This document shows positions 6,718-14,108 of a DNA stretch of 64,000 bases, one piece after another. The position numbers and the translations under genes were made by a program. The first letter of the stretch is position 1. Every line of letters begins with the position of its first letter. Below the pieces are notes generated by a model. That model did not search any database, was not told the origin of the DNA, and saw only the letters and a program-made list of their open reading frames with translations. Source of the DNA: an uncultured Clostridia bacterium (lineage in GTDB: Bacteria > Bacillota > Clostridia > Christensenellales > Borkfalkiaceae); assembly GCA_934278995.1 (NCBI GenBank), contig CAKQWM010000005.1:94281-158280 (forward strand), written 5' to 3'.

Positions 6718-7002
6718 TGCAAAAAGCGTTTGGTAAACATCGTGCGCTACGTCGAAATCTTTATAAAGAATAAAATATTTTTTGTTCGCGCTTACTCTTG
6801 TGGCGACGCTGAATCCGGAAGGCGAAGAAACAAACAAAACGTCATTATTTTTCAATAACTGCTCGAACATCGTCGCGCGTGTGTTATCGAGTTCGACGAA
6901 AAAGCACAAGTCGTTTTCTAAAGCGGCGCGTAAATTTTTGCTTTTGCAATGCGAACAAGTTTCCGTCTTATTTAACAAATTGCATTTTTCACAGTAAAAC
7001 AT
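6715..7002 (-). CDS. Zinc-ribbon protein, DUF2007-like
   Basis: A 95-residue protein starting MFYCEKCNLLNKTETCSHCK. Four cysteines in two CxxC pairs form a zinc ribbon (residues 4-19). The remainder (CFFVELDNTRATMFEQLL, then FVSSPSGFSVATRV) resembles the DUF2007 signal-transducing fold that is often joined to zinc ribbons; this match is tentative. The stop codon TAG falls at the end of a MITE remnant, so the original C terminus may have been different. A good promoter (7056-7083) and AGGAGG precede it. Confidence 0.6.
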   Translation of the reverse strand: MFYCEKCNLLNKTETCSHCKSKNLRAALENDLCFFVELDNTRATMFEQLLKNNDVLFVSSPSGFSVATRVSANKKYFILYKDFDVAHDVYQTLFA

Positions 7003-7055
7003 ATTTCTTTTCCTCCTCGTTCGTTTTAACGGTTCTTTTATCGTTTGTTAACTAC

Positions 7056-7083
7056 ATTATAACATATTTTTTAGGTTTGTCAA
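7056..7083 (-). promoter_or_regulatory. Sigma-A promoter of the zinc-ribbon gene
   Basis: On the minus strand TTGACA (7078-7083), 16-base spacer, TATAAT (7056-7061). Confidence 0.8.
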
Positions 7084-7114
7084 GGGCAGTTTTTCCGTAC
7101 GACGGCGCGTTTAA

Positions 7115-7143
7115 TTGACAAATGCCGTTAAAAAGGATATCAT
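7115..7143 (+). promoter_or_regulatory. Promoter of the cobalamin riboswitch transcript
   Basis: TTGACA (7115-7120), 17-base spacer, TATCAT (7138-7143), about 40 bases before the riboswitch P1 stem. Confidence 0.75.
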
Positions 7144-7180
7144 AATATAGTCAGATAGTTTTTTTGACAAAAAACTTTCC

Positions 7181-7310
7181 GTAAGCAGAGTCTTGAATTA
7201 CTTCAAAGGAAAGCAGGGGAAGACGGTCGGAATCCGTCGCAACAGTCATTACCGTGTGCTTTTGTTAAACCAAAATTTGGTCGAGCGAGTCGGATAGCCT
7301 GCCTGTTTAC
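7181..7310 (+). promoter_or_regulatory. Cobalamin (B12) riboswitch
   Basis: The conserved core is visible: GGGGAAGACGGT, GGAATCCGTCGC and AACAGTC on the 5' side and the B12 box AGTCGGATAGCCTGCC at 7288-7303. The closing P1 stem pairs GTAAGCAG (7181-7188) with CTGTTTAC (7303-7310), with one G-U pair. It lies before a DUF4430 lipoprotein and an ECF S component and should switch them off when B12 is plentiful. Confidence 0.93.
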
Positions 7311-7376
7311 GTTTAAAAACCTATTTGCGGGCAAAGGCGAAGACGGTTTTTGGCGACTATACGTCGTGTTTTTTTC

Positions 7377-7400
7377 GTTCCCTTTGCGGGAACTTTTTTT
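7377..7400 (+). terminator. Riboswitch expression-platform terminator
   Basis: GTTCCC TTTGC GGGAAC followed by seven T. The upstream segment GCAAAGG (7331-7337) is complementary to CCTTTGC (7381-7387) in the terminator, so it can act as the anti-terminator. The terminator lies 25 bases before the lipoprotein start, as expected for transcriptional control. Confidence 0.85.
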
Positions 7401-7424
7401 TGCAAAAAAAACGGAGGTTTTTCT

Positions 7425-7871
7425 ATGAAGAAAGTATTGTCACTTTTGCTTGTCGTAATCGCTTTGTTGTCGGTTGCGTCCTGCTTACCGAAAAACAAAA
7501 TTGACGAAAAAGGTAAAATTACCGTCGTCATTATGGAAGAAAGCCCGCTCGTTTACGAGGTAAAACTCGACGAATTGGATATGAAGGAGGGCGCTTTGTC
7601 GGTTGTTAAATATCTGAACACGGAAAAAGGCGTCGCTTTGGAATATCAGGATTCGACTTACGGCGCTTACCTTACCAAACTCGGTAACATATCGACGGAC
7701 AAAGCAGGGTACCTTAGCGTTTTTACAAGCGTCGAATCCGACTGGGACGTGTCGAGTTATTGCGTTACCAAGGAATACGAAGGCGTAACGGTAAAAACGT
7801 CGGGGGTAGGCGTTTCGGGCATGAGCGTCGTTGACGGCATGATTCTTTATTTTTGCTATATAGCGTATTGA
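7425..7871 (+). CDS. DUF4430-type lipoprotein, probable B12-binding
   Basis: A 148-residue lipoprotein starting MKKVLSLLLVVIALLSVASC; Cys20 is the lipidated residue (lipobox VASC). The mature part (KITVVIMEESPLVYEVKLDEL, then a Tyr/Gly-rich section) fits the DUF4430 domain, related to the C-terminal domain of transcobalamin. Such proteins are typically paired with ECF S components in B12 uptake, and here the gene sits behind a cobalamin riboswitch and 10 bases before an S component. It probably captures cobalamin outside the membrane. The start was chosen for its GGAGG and signal peptide; an upstream in-frame ATG (7350) lies before the terminator. Confidence 0.85.
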   Translation: MKKVLSLLLVVIALLSVASCLPKNKIDEKGKITVVIMEESPLVYEVKLDELDMKEGALSVVKYLNTEKGVALEYQDSTYGAYLTKLGNISTDKAGYLSVFTSVESDWDVSSYCVTKEYEGVTVKTSGVGVSGMSVVDGMILYFCYIAY

Positions 7872-7881
7872 TTTATATCGG

Positions 7882-8403
7882 ATGAAGGAGTTTACGCCCA
7901 AGAAAATAGCCGCTCTTGCCGTAATGGCTGCGCTTATCGTTTGCGGTAAACTTGCGCTCGATTTTATAGCGAACGTTGAAGTAGTATCGCTTTTTTGCGC
8001 CCTTTTCGGGTATGTGTTCGGATTATGCGCGATTATCCCCACGACGGTTTTTTGTCTGATTTCAGGCGCATTTTGGGGCTACAATCTATGGGTAATAACC
8101 TATCTCATTCATTTTAATAGTATTGTCGTGGTATTCTGGTTGTTATCTAAAAAATCGCTTAAAAAGCCGTATATTACAGCGCCGATAATTTGCGTTATGA
8201 CTTTTTTGTTCGGTGTTTTAGATGCTTTTACGGTAACGATTATATCGGGACTTGATAACTTTTTTTACAGATTTTTCGTTTATTACGCCAGAGGAATCAT
8301 TTTCGTTATAGTACACGTTGTATCAAACGTAATAGTCTTTATTCTGTTGTTTAATTTATTGGAAAATTTGCTTCAGAAGATTAAATTCAAGTTAAAACTT
8401 TAA
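7882..8403 (+). CDS. ECF transporter S component, probable cobalamin
   Basis: A 173-residue integral membrane protein with about five or six helices. The N terminus (KKIAALAVMAALIVCGKLAL) is the typical first helix of ECF-type substrate-binding subunits, which share an energizing EcfA-EcfA'-EcfT module encoded elsewhere. Substrate is inferred from the cobalamin riboswitch and DUF4430 partner upstream. GATGAAGGAG in front overlaps the start region: the ribosome site is weak, suggesting coupling with the lipoprotein gene. A strong terminator follows. Confidence 0.85.
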   Translation: MKEFTPKKIAALAVMAALIVCGKLALDFIANVEVVSLFCALFGYVFGLCAIIPTTVFCLISGAFWGYNLWVITYLIHFNSIVVVFWLLSKKSLKKPYITAPIICVMTFLFGVLDAFTVTIISGLDNFFYRFFVYYARGIIFVIVHVVSNVIVFILLFNLLENLLQKIKFKLKL

Positions 8404-8424
8404 TACGTCGGGCAAAAAAATAAA

Positions 8425-8460
8425 AAGAAGGTATTTCATTGACAAATACCTTCTTTTTTT
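8425..8460 (+). terminator. Rho-independent terminator of the B12 uptake operon
   Basis: AAGAAGGTATTT stem, seven-base loop, AAATACCTTCTT, then a T run. Confidence 0.9.
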
Positions 8461-8535
8461 ATATAATGATAATAAATTTGCGCACCATATAATCGTAATA
8501 AAATAACGCGGGTTTTTGCAGAGTAAAAAATAAGT

Positions 8536-8562
8536 AAAAAGCACTTGCGAACAAGTGCTTTT
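8536..8562 (-). terminator. Terminator of tRNA-Leu
   Basis: On the minus strand AGCACTTG TTCG CAAGTGCT followed by TTTTT, a few bases after the tRNA 3' end. Confidence 0.85.
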
Positions 8563-8565
8563 ACC

Positions 8566-8652
8566 TGGTGCCGCTGGCCGGACTCGAACCGGCACGCTTT
8601 TGAGGGCGAGGGATTTTAAGTCCCTTGCGTCTGCCTATTCCGCCACAGCGGC
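8566..8652 (-). tRNA. tRNA-Leu (anticodon TAA)
   Basis: An 87-nt tRNA with seven-base acceptor stem GCCGCTG/CAGCGGC, discriminator A and an encoded CCA end. The anticodon loop CTTAAAA gives TAA. The long variable arm (CGCCCTCAAAAGCG) is the class II feature of leucine tRNA. GGTTCGAGTCC forms the T arm. Confidence 0.97.
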
Positions 8653-8676
8653 GCGCCTTATTACAAACGCTCATAT

Positions 8677-8705
8677 ATAATAACACAAAAGGACTACAAA
8701 ATCAA
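8677..8705 (-). promoter_or_regulatory. Promoter of tRNA-Leu
   Basis: On the minus strand TTGATT (8700-8705), 17-base spacer, TATTAT (8677-8682), 24 bases before the tRNA. Confidence 0.7.
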
Positions 8706-8731
8706 GAGATTTTTTGAGATTTTTATAAAAA

Positions 8732-11290
8732 ATGGATAAATTTGTTTTAATCGACGGCAACAGTTTAATAAATCGCGCGTACTATGCTACGCCTTCCATG
8801 CAAGCAAAAGACGGCACGCCTACTAACGCCGTTTTTGCTTTTATGAATATGCTTATTAAAATAATAAGCGAGGTTTCACCCAAATATATTTTAGTGGCTT
8901 TCGATCGTAAAGAGCCGACTTTCAGGCATAAGATGTACGCCGACTATAAGGGTACGCGTAAACCGATGCCTGACGATCTGGCTTTTCAGATGCCCGTTGT
9001 AAAACAAGTTCTCGATTCCGTCCATATCGCAAGGTACGAAACACCCGGATTCGAAGCGGACGATATTATAGGAACGCTTGCCAAAAAATACGACCTCGAC
9101 ACCATTGTTTATACGGGGGATAAAGACAGTTTTCAGTTGGTTGACGAAAATACGTCGGTATATTTCACGAGGCGGGGGATCAGCGATATAGACCGTTATT
9201 ATAAATCCAACTTCGTTGAGAAAGTAGGAATAAACCCGATTAACGTCATAGACCTTAAAGCGCTTATGGGGGATAGTTCCGATAATATACCCGGCGTAAA
9301 AGGCATAGGCGAAAAAACCGCACTCGCGCTAATTCAAAAATATACCACCGTCGAAAATTTGTACGAACATATCGAGGAAATTAACGGAAAATTAAAAGAT
9401 AAACTGATACTCGGCAAAGACGAATGTTTTCAGTCTAAAACGCTCGCCACCATAAACACCGATGTCGAAATTCCTTTGTCGCTTGAAGATTTAACTTTCA
9501 CTTTCCCGTTTTCAAACGATTGTAAAGAATTGTTCATGAAACTCGGCTTCGTGAACATTCTTAAAAAAACCGATTTGTTTGTTTCCGACAAAGCGACCGC
9601 TTCAGTAAAAAGTGATCGGATAGATACGTTAAAAGTCGTTAAAATTTACAACGAAAATGAAATTACGCCGTTCATAAATTCAAACAAATTCTCGCTTGTT
9701 ATCGATGATTTTATTAGTTTTTACAATTTTAACGGCGTTGAATGTCAACTTGTCGTAAAGGAAACTTTTTTCGACGACGGATTTTTGTATAACGAAGCAA
9801 TCGACGCGTTAAAACCCGTTTTGTCAAATAAAGACAACGTGGTTTACGTTTACCGTAAAAATCAATTCTTACATCTTTTAAATAAGTTTAACGTAACGCC
9901 GTATTGCAGATTCGAAGACGTTTCGATAATGAAGTACTTGGTCGATTATACCGGTAAAGACGAAGAATTGAATACGGTTTTTTTAAGTAAAAACTTTGAT
10001 AAAAATACGCCTTCTTATTCACTTTACAGACTTTTTTGCGAATATGAAGAGACGTTTTCCGAAACGGATAAAAAAGTTTATGAAGAAATCGAAATGCCTC
10101 TTTCCGACGTTTTGTACGATATGGAAAACGTCGGTTTTAAGGTCGATCTGAACGCTTTAAACAAAATGTCGGTCGAATACAAAAAGACGCTCGATACTAT
10201 CAGCGAAGAAATATATAAACTTGCCGGCGAAAGATTCAATATAAATTCCACGAAGCAACTTGCCGACGTTTTGTTTGTAAAACTTAATCTCAGACACGGC
10301 AAAAAAACCAAGTCGGGTTTTTCTACAAATTCGGAAGTTTTGGAGGAATTATCGCTTTCACATCCGATAATTCCGTTAATTTTAAAATATAGACGCATCT
10401 CAAAACTTAATTCGACCTATATAGAAGGTTTCAGAAATCTGATAGACAAATCGAGCGGGCTTGTCCATACCACGTTTAATCAGGTACAGACTGCTACCGG
10501 AAGGTTGTCCTCGCGTGAGCCTAATTTGCAAAACATACCCGTCAGGGAAGAAGAAGGCAGAGAAATCAGAAAACTTTTCAGCGCGCGCGCCGACGACAGA
10601 ATATTGATTGACGCAGATTATTCGCAGATAGAATTACGTCTGTTGGCTGCCTTTTCGGGTTGCAAACCGTTGATTGACGCCTTCAGATCGGGTAAAGATA
10701 TTCACATGGCTACGGCTTCTATGGTATTCGGCGTGCCTATCGGCGAAGTTGACGCGACGATGCGAAGAAGCGCAAAAGCGGTAAACTTCGGCATCGTTTA
10801 CGGCATAAGCGATTTCGGTCTTGCTCAAAATTTGAAAATATCGCCGAAAACAGCGGGCGAATATATTAAAAAATACTTTGAATTATACCCCGAAGTCAAA
10901 GCGTATATGTCCGAAAACGTCAGAAAGGCAAAAGAGACGGGTTACGCCGAAAGTTTGTTCGGAAGAAGGCGTTATATAAGAGAACTTTCTTCGTCGAATT
11001 ACAACGTCAGAATGTTCGGCGAACGCGCCGCCATGAACATGCCACTTCAGGGTTCGGCTGCCGACGTCATGGCGCTTGCGATGATTAACGTGTACAAAAA
11101 ACTCAAAGAGGGGAATTTTAAATCGAAACTGATATTGCAGGTACACGACGAGTTGATAATCGACGCTTTTATCGACGAAGCCGAATCGGTTAAAAAACTT
11201 CTCGTACACGAAATGGAAAACGCCGTCGAATTATCCGTTCCGTTAACCGTATCCGTATCTGTTGCAAAATCTTGGTTTGACGCAAAATAA
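8732..11290 (+). CDS. polA: DNA polymerase I
   Basis: An 852-residue repair and Okazaki-fragment polymerase. Residues 1-290 are the 5'-3' exonuclease (FDRKEPTFRHKMYADYKG; GDSSDNIPGVKGIGEKTA). Residues about 300-470 occupy the 3'-5' exonuclease position but lack the DxE motif, so proofreading is probably absent, as in many Bacillota enzymes. The polymerase domain has motif A (DADYSQIELRLLA), motif B (RRSAKAVNFGIVYG) and motif C (VHDELIID). It heads the polA-coaE-transglycosylase cluster. The ribosome site is weak and A/T-rich. Confidence 0.98.
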   Translation: MDKFVLIDGNSLINRAYYATPSMQAKDGTPTNAVFAFMNMLIKIISEVSPKYILVAFDRKEPTFRHKMYADYKGTRKPMPDDLAFQMPVVKQVLDSVHIARYETPGFEADDIIGTLAKKYDLDTIVYTGDKDSFQLVDENTSVYFTRRGISDIDRYYKSNFVEKVGINPINVIDLKALMGDSSDNIPGVKGIGEKTALALIQKYTTVENLYEHIEEINGKLKDKLILGKDECFQSKTLATINTDVEIPLSLEDLTFTFPFSNDCKELFMKLGFVNILKKTDLFVSDKATASVKSDRIDTLKVVKIYNENEITPFINSNKFSLVIDDFISFYNFNGVECQLVVKETFFDDGFLYNEAIDALKPVLSNKDNVVYVYRKNQFLHLLNKFNVTPYCRFEDVSIMKYLVDYTGKDEELNTVFLSKNFDKNTPSYSLYRLFCEYEETFSETDKKVYEEIEMPLSDVLYDMENVGFKVDLNALNKMSVEYKKTLDTISEEIYKLAGERFNINSTKQLADVLFVKLNLRHGKKTKSGFSTNSEVLEELSLSHPIIPLILKYRRISKLNSTYIEGFRNLIDKSSGLVHTTFNQVQTATGRLSSREPNLQNIPVREEEGREIRKLFSARADDRILIDADYSQIELRLLAAFSGCKPLIDAFRSGKDIHMATASMVFGVPIGEVDATMRRSAKAVNFGIVYGISDFGLAQNLKISPKTAGEYIKKYFELYPEVKAYMSENVRKAKETGYAESLFGRRRYIRELSSSNYNVRMFGERAAMNMPLQGSAADVMALAMINVYKKLKEGNFKSKLILQVHDELIIDAFIDEAESVKKLLVHEMENAVELSVPLTVSVSVAKSWFDAK

Positions 11291-11311
11291 GATTTTATCG
11301 AGGATTTTACA

Positions 11312-11917
11312 ATGATTAAAGTTGCTATCACAGGCGGAATCGCAAGCGGAAAATCCACCGTATCAAGTTTTATCAAGGGGCTTGGATATAAAGTTTACGA
11401 CGCCGATAAAATATACGCGGATCTTTTAAAGGACGAAGTTATAGTGGCAAACGTAAGTCGTATTGCGGGCGTCAGACCATTGAAAACGGACGGCAAGTTA
11501 ATACTCGACAAAAAAGCCGTTTCGGAAAAAGTTTTTTCGGATAAAGACGCGCTTAACAGACTTAACGCTTATACGCACAAACTTATTTACGACGAAATCG
11601 AAAAGATAATTCGTAAAGAGGATAAGGAAAAAATATTGTTTTTCGAGATACCTTTATTATTTGAAAGCGGTAAGGCGGACGACTTCGATAAGATAATCGT
11701 CGTAACGCGTGATAAAACTTTGCGTATAAAAGCCCTTGAAACAAGAAACGGACTTTCCGAAGACGAGGCGATGAAAAGAATAATCAACCAGACCGATTAT
11801 GATAATTTTGACTTTTCGAAGCATACTTTAATACGTAACGACGGCGATTTGTCTGCGTTGCGTAAAAAGGTGTCTGATGTCGTCAAGTCGCTCGAAGAAA
11901 ATAACGCAAAGTTTTAA
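11312..11917 (+). CDS. coaE: Dephospho-CoA kinase
   Basis: A 201-residue P-loop kinase catalysing the last step of coenzyme A synthesis, phosphorylation of dephospho-CoA. The Walker A motif is at the N terminus (ITGGIASGKSTV), then DADKIYADLL and the lid and base-binding parts (FFEIPLLFESG; TRDKTLRIKALETRNG). Length matches the family. It lies 21 bases after polA, the normal arrangement in Bacillota, and its end overlaps the next gene by 41 bases. coaX, another CoA gene, is at 40203. Confidence 0.96.
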   Translation: MIKVAITGGIASGKSTVSSFIKGLGYKVYDADKIYADLLKDEVIVANVSRIAGVRPLKTDGKLILDKKAVSEKVFSDKDALNRLNAYTHKLIYDEIEKIIRKEDKEKILFFEIPLLFESGKADDFDKIIVVTRDKTLRIKALETRNGLSEDEAMKRIINQTDYDNFDFSKHTLIRNDGDLSALRKKVSDVVKSLEENNAKF

Positions 11918-12443
11918 GATAGTAATTTTTACGCTGTTAAGCGTTATTTTACTGCTGATGCTGGCAAATTACGTTTACAAACCGAGAAAATATTACCAAG
12001 TAGTAAAAAAAGCATGCGAAACGTTTGACGTCGATAAGTTTTTGATACTTGCAATCATTAAAGTCGAAAGCGATTTTGATCGTTTTGCGGTTTCAGATAA
12101 AAAGGCGTGCGGTCTTATGCAGATCAGAGAATCGACCTTCAATTACGTTTGTGAAGTTTATAAACTCGGCTATCCCGACGATTCGATTTTCGGCGTTAAA
12201 GAAAACGTGTTTGCAGGAACGGCTTACGTTGACTACTTGTTTAAAAAATTTTTGACCGCCCAGGAAGTTTTAGCGGCGTATAACGCGGGCGAGGGCGTCG
12301 TGAAAGGATGGTTAAAAAACGATAAATACAGCGCCGACGGAATAACTTTAAATTCTTTTCCGTTTAAAGAAACCGAAAAATACGTAAAAAAGGTGTTGTT
12401 TTACAAAAACTACTACGATAGGGCTTTCAATCATTATCACTAA
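11877..12443 (+). CDS. Lytic transglycosylase, membrane-anchored
   Basis: A 188-residue protein with an N-terminal signal anchor (about residues 13-31) and a soluble lytic transglycosylase domain: ILAIIKVESDF carries the catalytic Glu, and KKACGLMQIRESTF and AAYNAGEGVV are the conserved SLT motifs. It cleaves peptidoglycan outside the membrane. It follows coaE as in other Clostridia. Its last residues (DRAFNHYH) and TAA stop are encoded by the terminal repeat of a MITE-like element that begins at 12419, so the natural C terminus may have been replaced. Confidence 0.93.
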   Translation: MSSSRSKKITQSFKIVIFTLLSVILLLMLANYVYKPRKYYQVVKKACETFDVDKFLILAIIKVESDFDRFAVSDKKACGLMQIRESTFNYVCEVYKLGYPDDSIFGVKENVFAGTAYVDYLFKKFLTAQEVLAAYNAGEGVVKGWLKNDKYSADGITLNSFPFKETEKYVKKVLFYKNYYDRAFNHYH

Positions 12444-12634
12444 TTATTTTTGCGGGAATAAATCGGTTTTTGCTGTGTTAAACTCCCATCGCCGTACCAT
12501 AGTACGCTTTCGGTCGTTTGCCTTGCAAAAACTTTAACCTAAAGAGGCGATTTCTTCGCCGCAAAAATGCTTCGCGCCGAAAAGGGCTGAAAAGTCGCCT
12601 TTTCGGTAATTAGCGATGACGAATGGAATCCCTA
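12419..12634. repeat. MITE-like element, copy 1 (216 bp)
   Basis: A non-coding repeat with imperfect terminal inverted repeats of about 28 bp, beginning TAGGG and ending CCCTA. The whole unit recurs inverted at 57728-58021. No transposase is encoded. The terminal TA may be the target duplication. The left end lies inside the transglycosylase gene. Confidence 0.85.
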
Positions 12635-12669
12635 AAGTTTTTAGCGAATAAAAAATAAGGATTGATAAC

Positions 12670-13107
12670 ATGAAAGCAGTCGCGCAACGGGTAACTAAAG
12701 CAAAATTGTTTTGCGAAGGAAAACTTATAAACGAAATCGGTAACGGATTGATAGTGTATTTCGGCGTACAAAAAGGCGACGATATTACCGCCGCTTCTTA
12801 TCTTGCGAAGAAAATATCTAATTTAAGGGTTTTTGAGGATGAAAACAAAAAAATGAATTTAAGCGTAAAAGACGTCGGCGGATCTGTTCTCGCGGTGTCG
12901 CAATTTACCCTTATCGCCGACGTATCGCACGGCAACAGACCGAGTTTTTCCTGCGCGGAAGAACCTTTAAAGGCTAACGAAATTTACGAGTTTTTTATCT
13001 CGGAATTGCAAAAAGAAAACCTGCCCGTAAAGGGCGGCGTTTTTGGCGGAGATATGAAAATCGAACAGCACAACGACGGACCGGTAACTATTATATACGA
13101 AATATAA
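12670..13107 (+). CDS. dtd: D-aminoacyl-tRNA deacylase
   Basis: A 145-residue enzyme that removes D-amino acids from mischarged tRNA. Characteristic motifs are visible: MKAVAQRVTKAKL at the N terminus, SQFTLIADVSHGNRPSF (the SQ active-site motif; the family usually has GRRPSF) and HNDGPVTI (the NxGP cis-proline motif) near the C terminus. Length is typical. It stands alone after the MITE copy, 46 bases before the QueG-like gene. Confidence 0.95.
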   Translation: MKAVAQRVTKAKLFCEGKLINEIGNGLIVYFGVQKGDDITAASYLAKKISNLRVFEDENKKMNLSVKDVGGSVLAVSQFTLIADVSHGNRPSFSCAEEPLKANEIYEFFISELQKENLPVKGGVFGGDMKIEQHNDGPVTIIYEI

Positions 13108-13152
13108 AAATCTTTAAAATACGGCATAACAAAAGAGATTTTAATTATTATT

Positions 13153-13824
13153 ATGATTGACGTAAATTTAAAAAACATTCTTTTAGAAAACGGTGCGTGT
13201 CTTGTCGGTTTTTGTAATTTAGGCGTGTCGCCGATTGATTTCGAGCCTGAACTTAAACACGCCGTTTCCATTGCGGTAAAACTTAGCGACAGTGTTTTGA
13301 GAGGCATTATCGATAAGCCGACGATTTCTTATTTTCAACATTACAGAGCGGTAAATTACAAACTCGACCTTTTAGCGCTTACGTGCGTTAAATATCTCGA
13401 AGACCGAGGCTTTGACGCTTTTCCGATAGCGGCGTCCCAAAGCGTTCCTCAAAATAAATATTACGGCGTTTTTCAGCATAAAACGGCGGCGCGACTGTCG
13501 GGGTTAGGCTACATAGGTAAAAACTCAACGCTGATAACAGAAGAATACGGAAGCAAAATAAGACTTTGTACCGTGCTTACCGATATGCCTCTTGAAAGCG
13601 ACAGACCTTTAATAACTAAAGATTGCGGTTTATGTAACGCATGTAAAACGGCTTGTCCCGCCGGTGCGATATACGGCGAAAATTTCGATCCTGCTTTTCC
13701 CGATAACGAACTTTTCGATAAAGAAAAGTGTTCCTATCACATGAAAACCTATAACGACGTTGGTCGCGGTTCCGTCTGCGGACTGTGTCTTAAGGTTTGT
13801 CCGAAAAATAAATTGATAAGATAA
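13153..13824 (+). CDS. QueG-like iron-sulfur protein (short)
   Basis: A 223-residue protein related to epoxyqueuosine reductase. KTAARLSGLGYIGKNSTLI matches the conserved central motif, and CGLCNACKTACPAGAI plus CGLCLKVCP bind two 4Fe-4S clusters. It lacks the C-terminal HEAT-repeat domain of full-length QueG (about 380 residues) and no other queuosine gene is nearby. It may be a short QueG paralogue found in Clostridia whose substrate is unknown. Start ATG at 13153 has a poor ribosome site. Confidence 0.8.
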   Translation: MIDVNLKNILLENGACLVGFCNLGVSPIDFEPELKHAVSIAVKLSDSVLRGIIDKPTISYFQHYRAVNYKLDLLALTCVKYLEDRGFDAFPIAASQSVPQNKYYGVFQHKTAARLSGLGYIGKNSTLITEEYGSKIRLCTVLTDMPLESDRPLITKDCGLCNACKTACPAGAIYGENFDPAFPDNELFDKEKCSYHMKTYNDVGRGSVCGLCLKVCPKNKLIR

Positions 13825-13891
13825 TTTTTTCATATCGGAATAATCGGATTTTTGTTGGTAATAATAATTACGTACCGACAGGAGGCCCGGC

Positions 13892-14008
13892 ATGAAAAAA
13901 AAGAAACGAAAAGTAACTAAACTGTCCGAAACGGATTACAATAATTACATTATGTCTTTAAAAGACGAAACACCGCCAAAGGTAATTATTCCCGAAAAAG
14001 ACAAATAA
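13892..14008 (+). CDS. Small basic protein (38 aa)
   Basis: A short frame starting MKKKKRKVTKLSETDYNNYI and ending KVIIPEKDK. GGAGG lies six bases before the ATG, and a strong terminator begins four bases after the stop, so it looks like a true, expressed gene. The Lys-rich N terminus suggests contact with nucleic acid or membrane. No family recognised. Confidence 0.6.
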   Translation: MKKKKRKVTKLSETDYNNYIMSLKDETPPKVIIPEKDK

Positions 14009-14011
14009 GCG

Positions 14012-14038
14012 AAAGCCCGAACCGTCGGTTCGGGCTTT
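14012..14038 (+). terminator. Terminator after the 38-aa gene
   Basis: AAAGCCCGAAC, short loop, GTTCGGGCTTT. The tail is short in T; the symmetrical A/T ends allow use from either side. Confidence 0.8.
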
Positions 14039-14108
14039 ATCCGTTGACTCGAATCAGTTTAAACTCGGACGCAACGCATTGTTAAATTTATTAAATCCAT
14101 AAAATTTA

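Noticed and set aside
7485..8042. A 185-residue minus-strand frame
   Set aside because: Antisense to the DUF4430 lipoprotein and S component; composition is that of a shadow frame.
8392..8595. A 67-residue minus-strand frame
   Set aside because: It begins within tRNA-Leu and runs through two terminators; no ribosome site.
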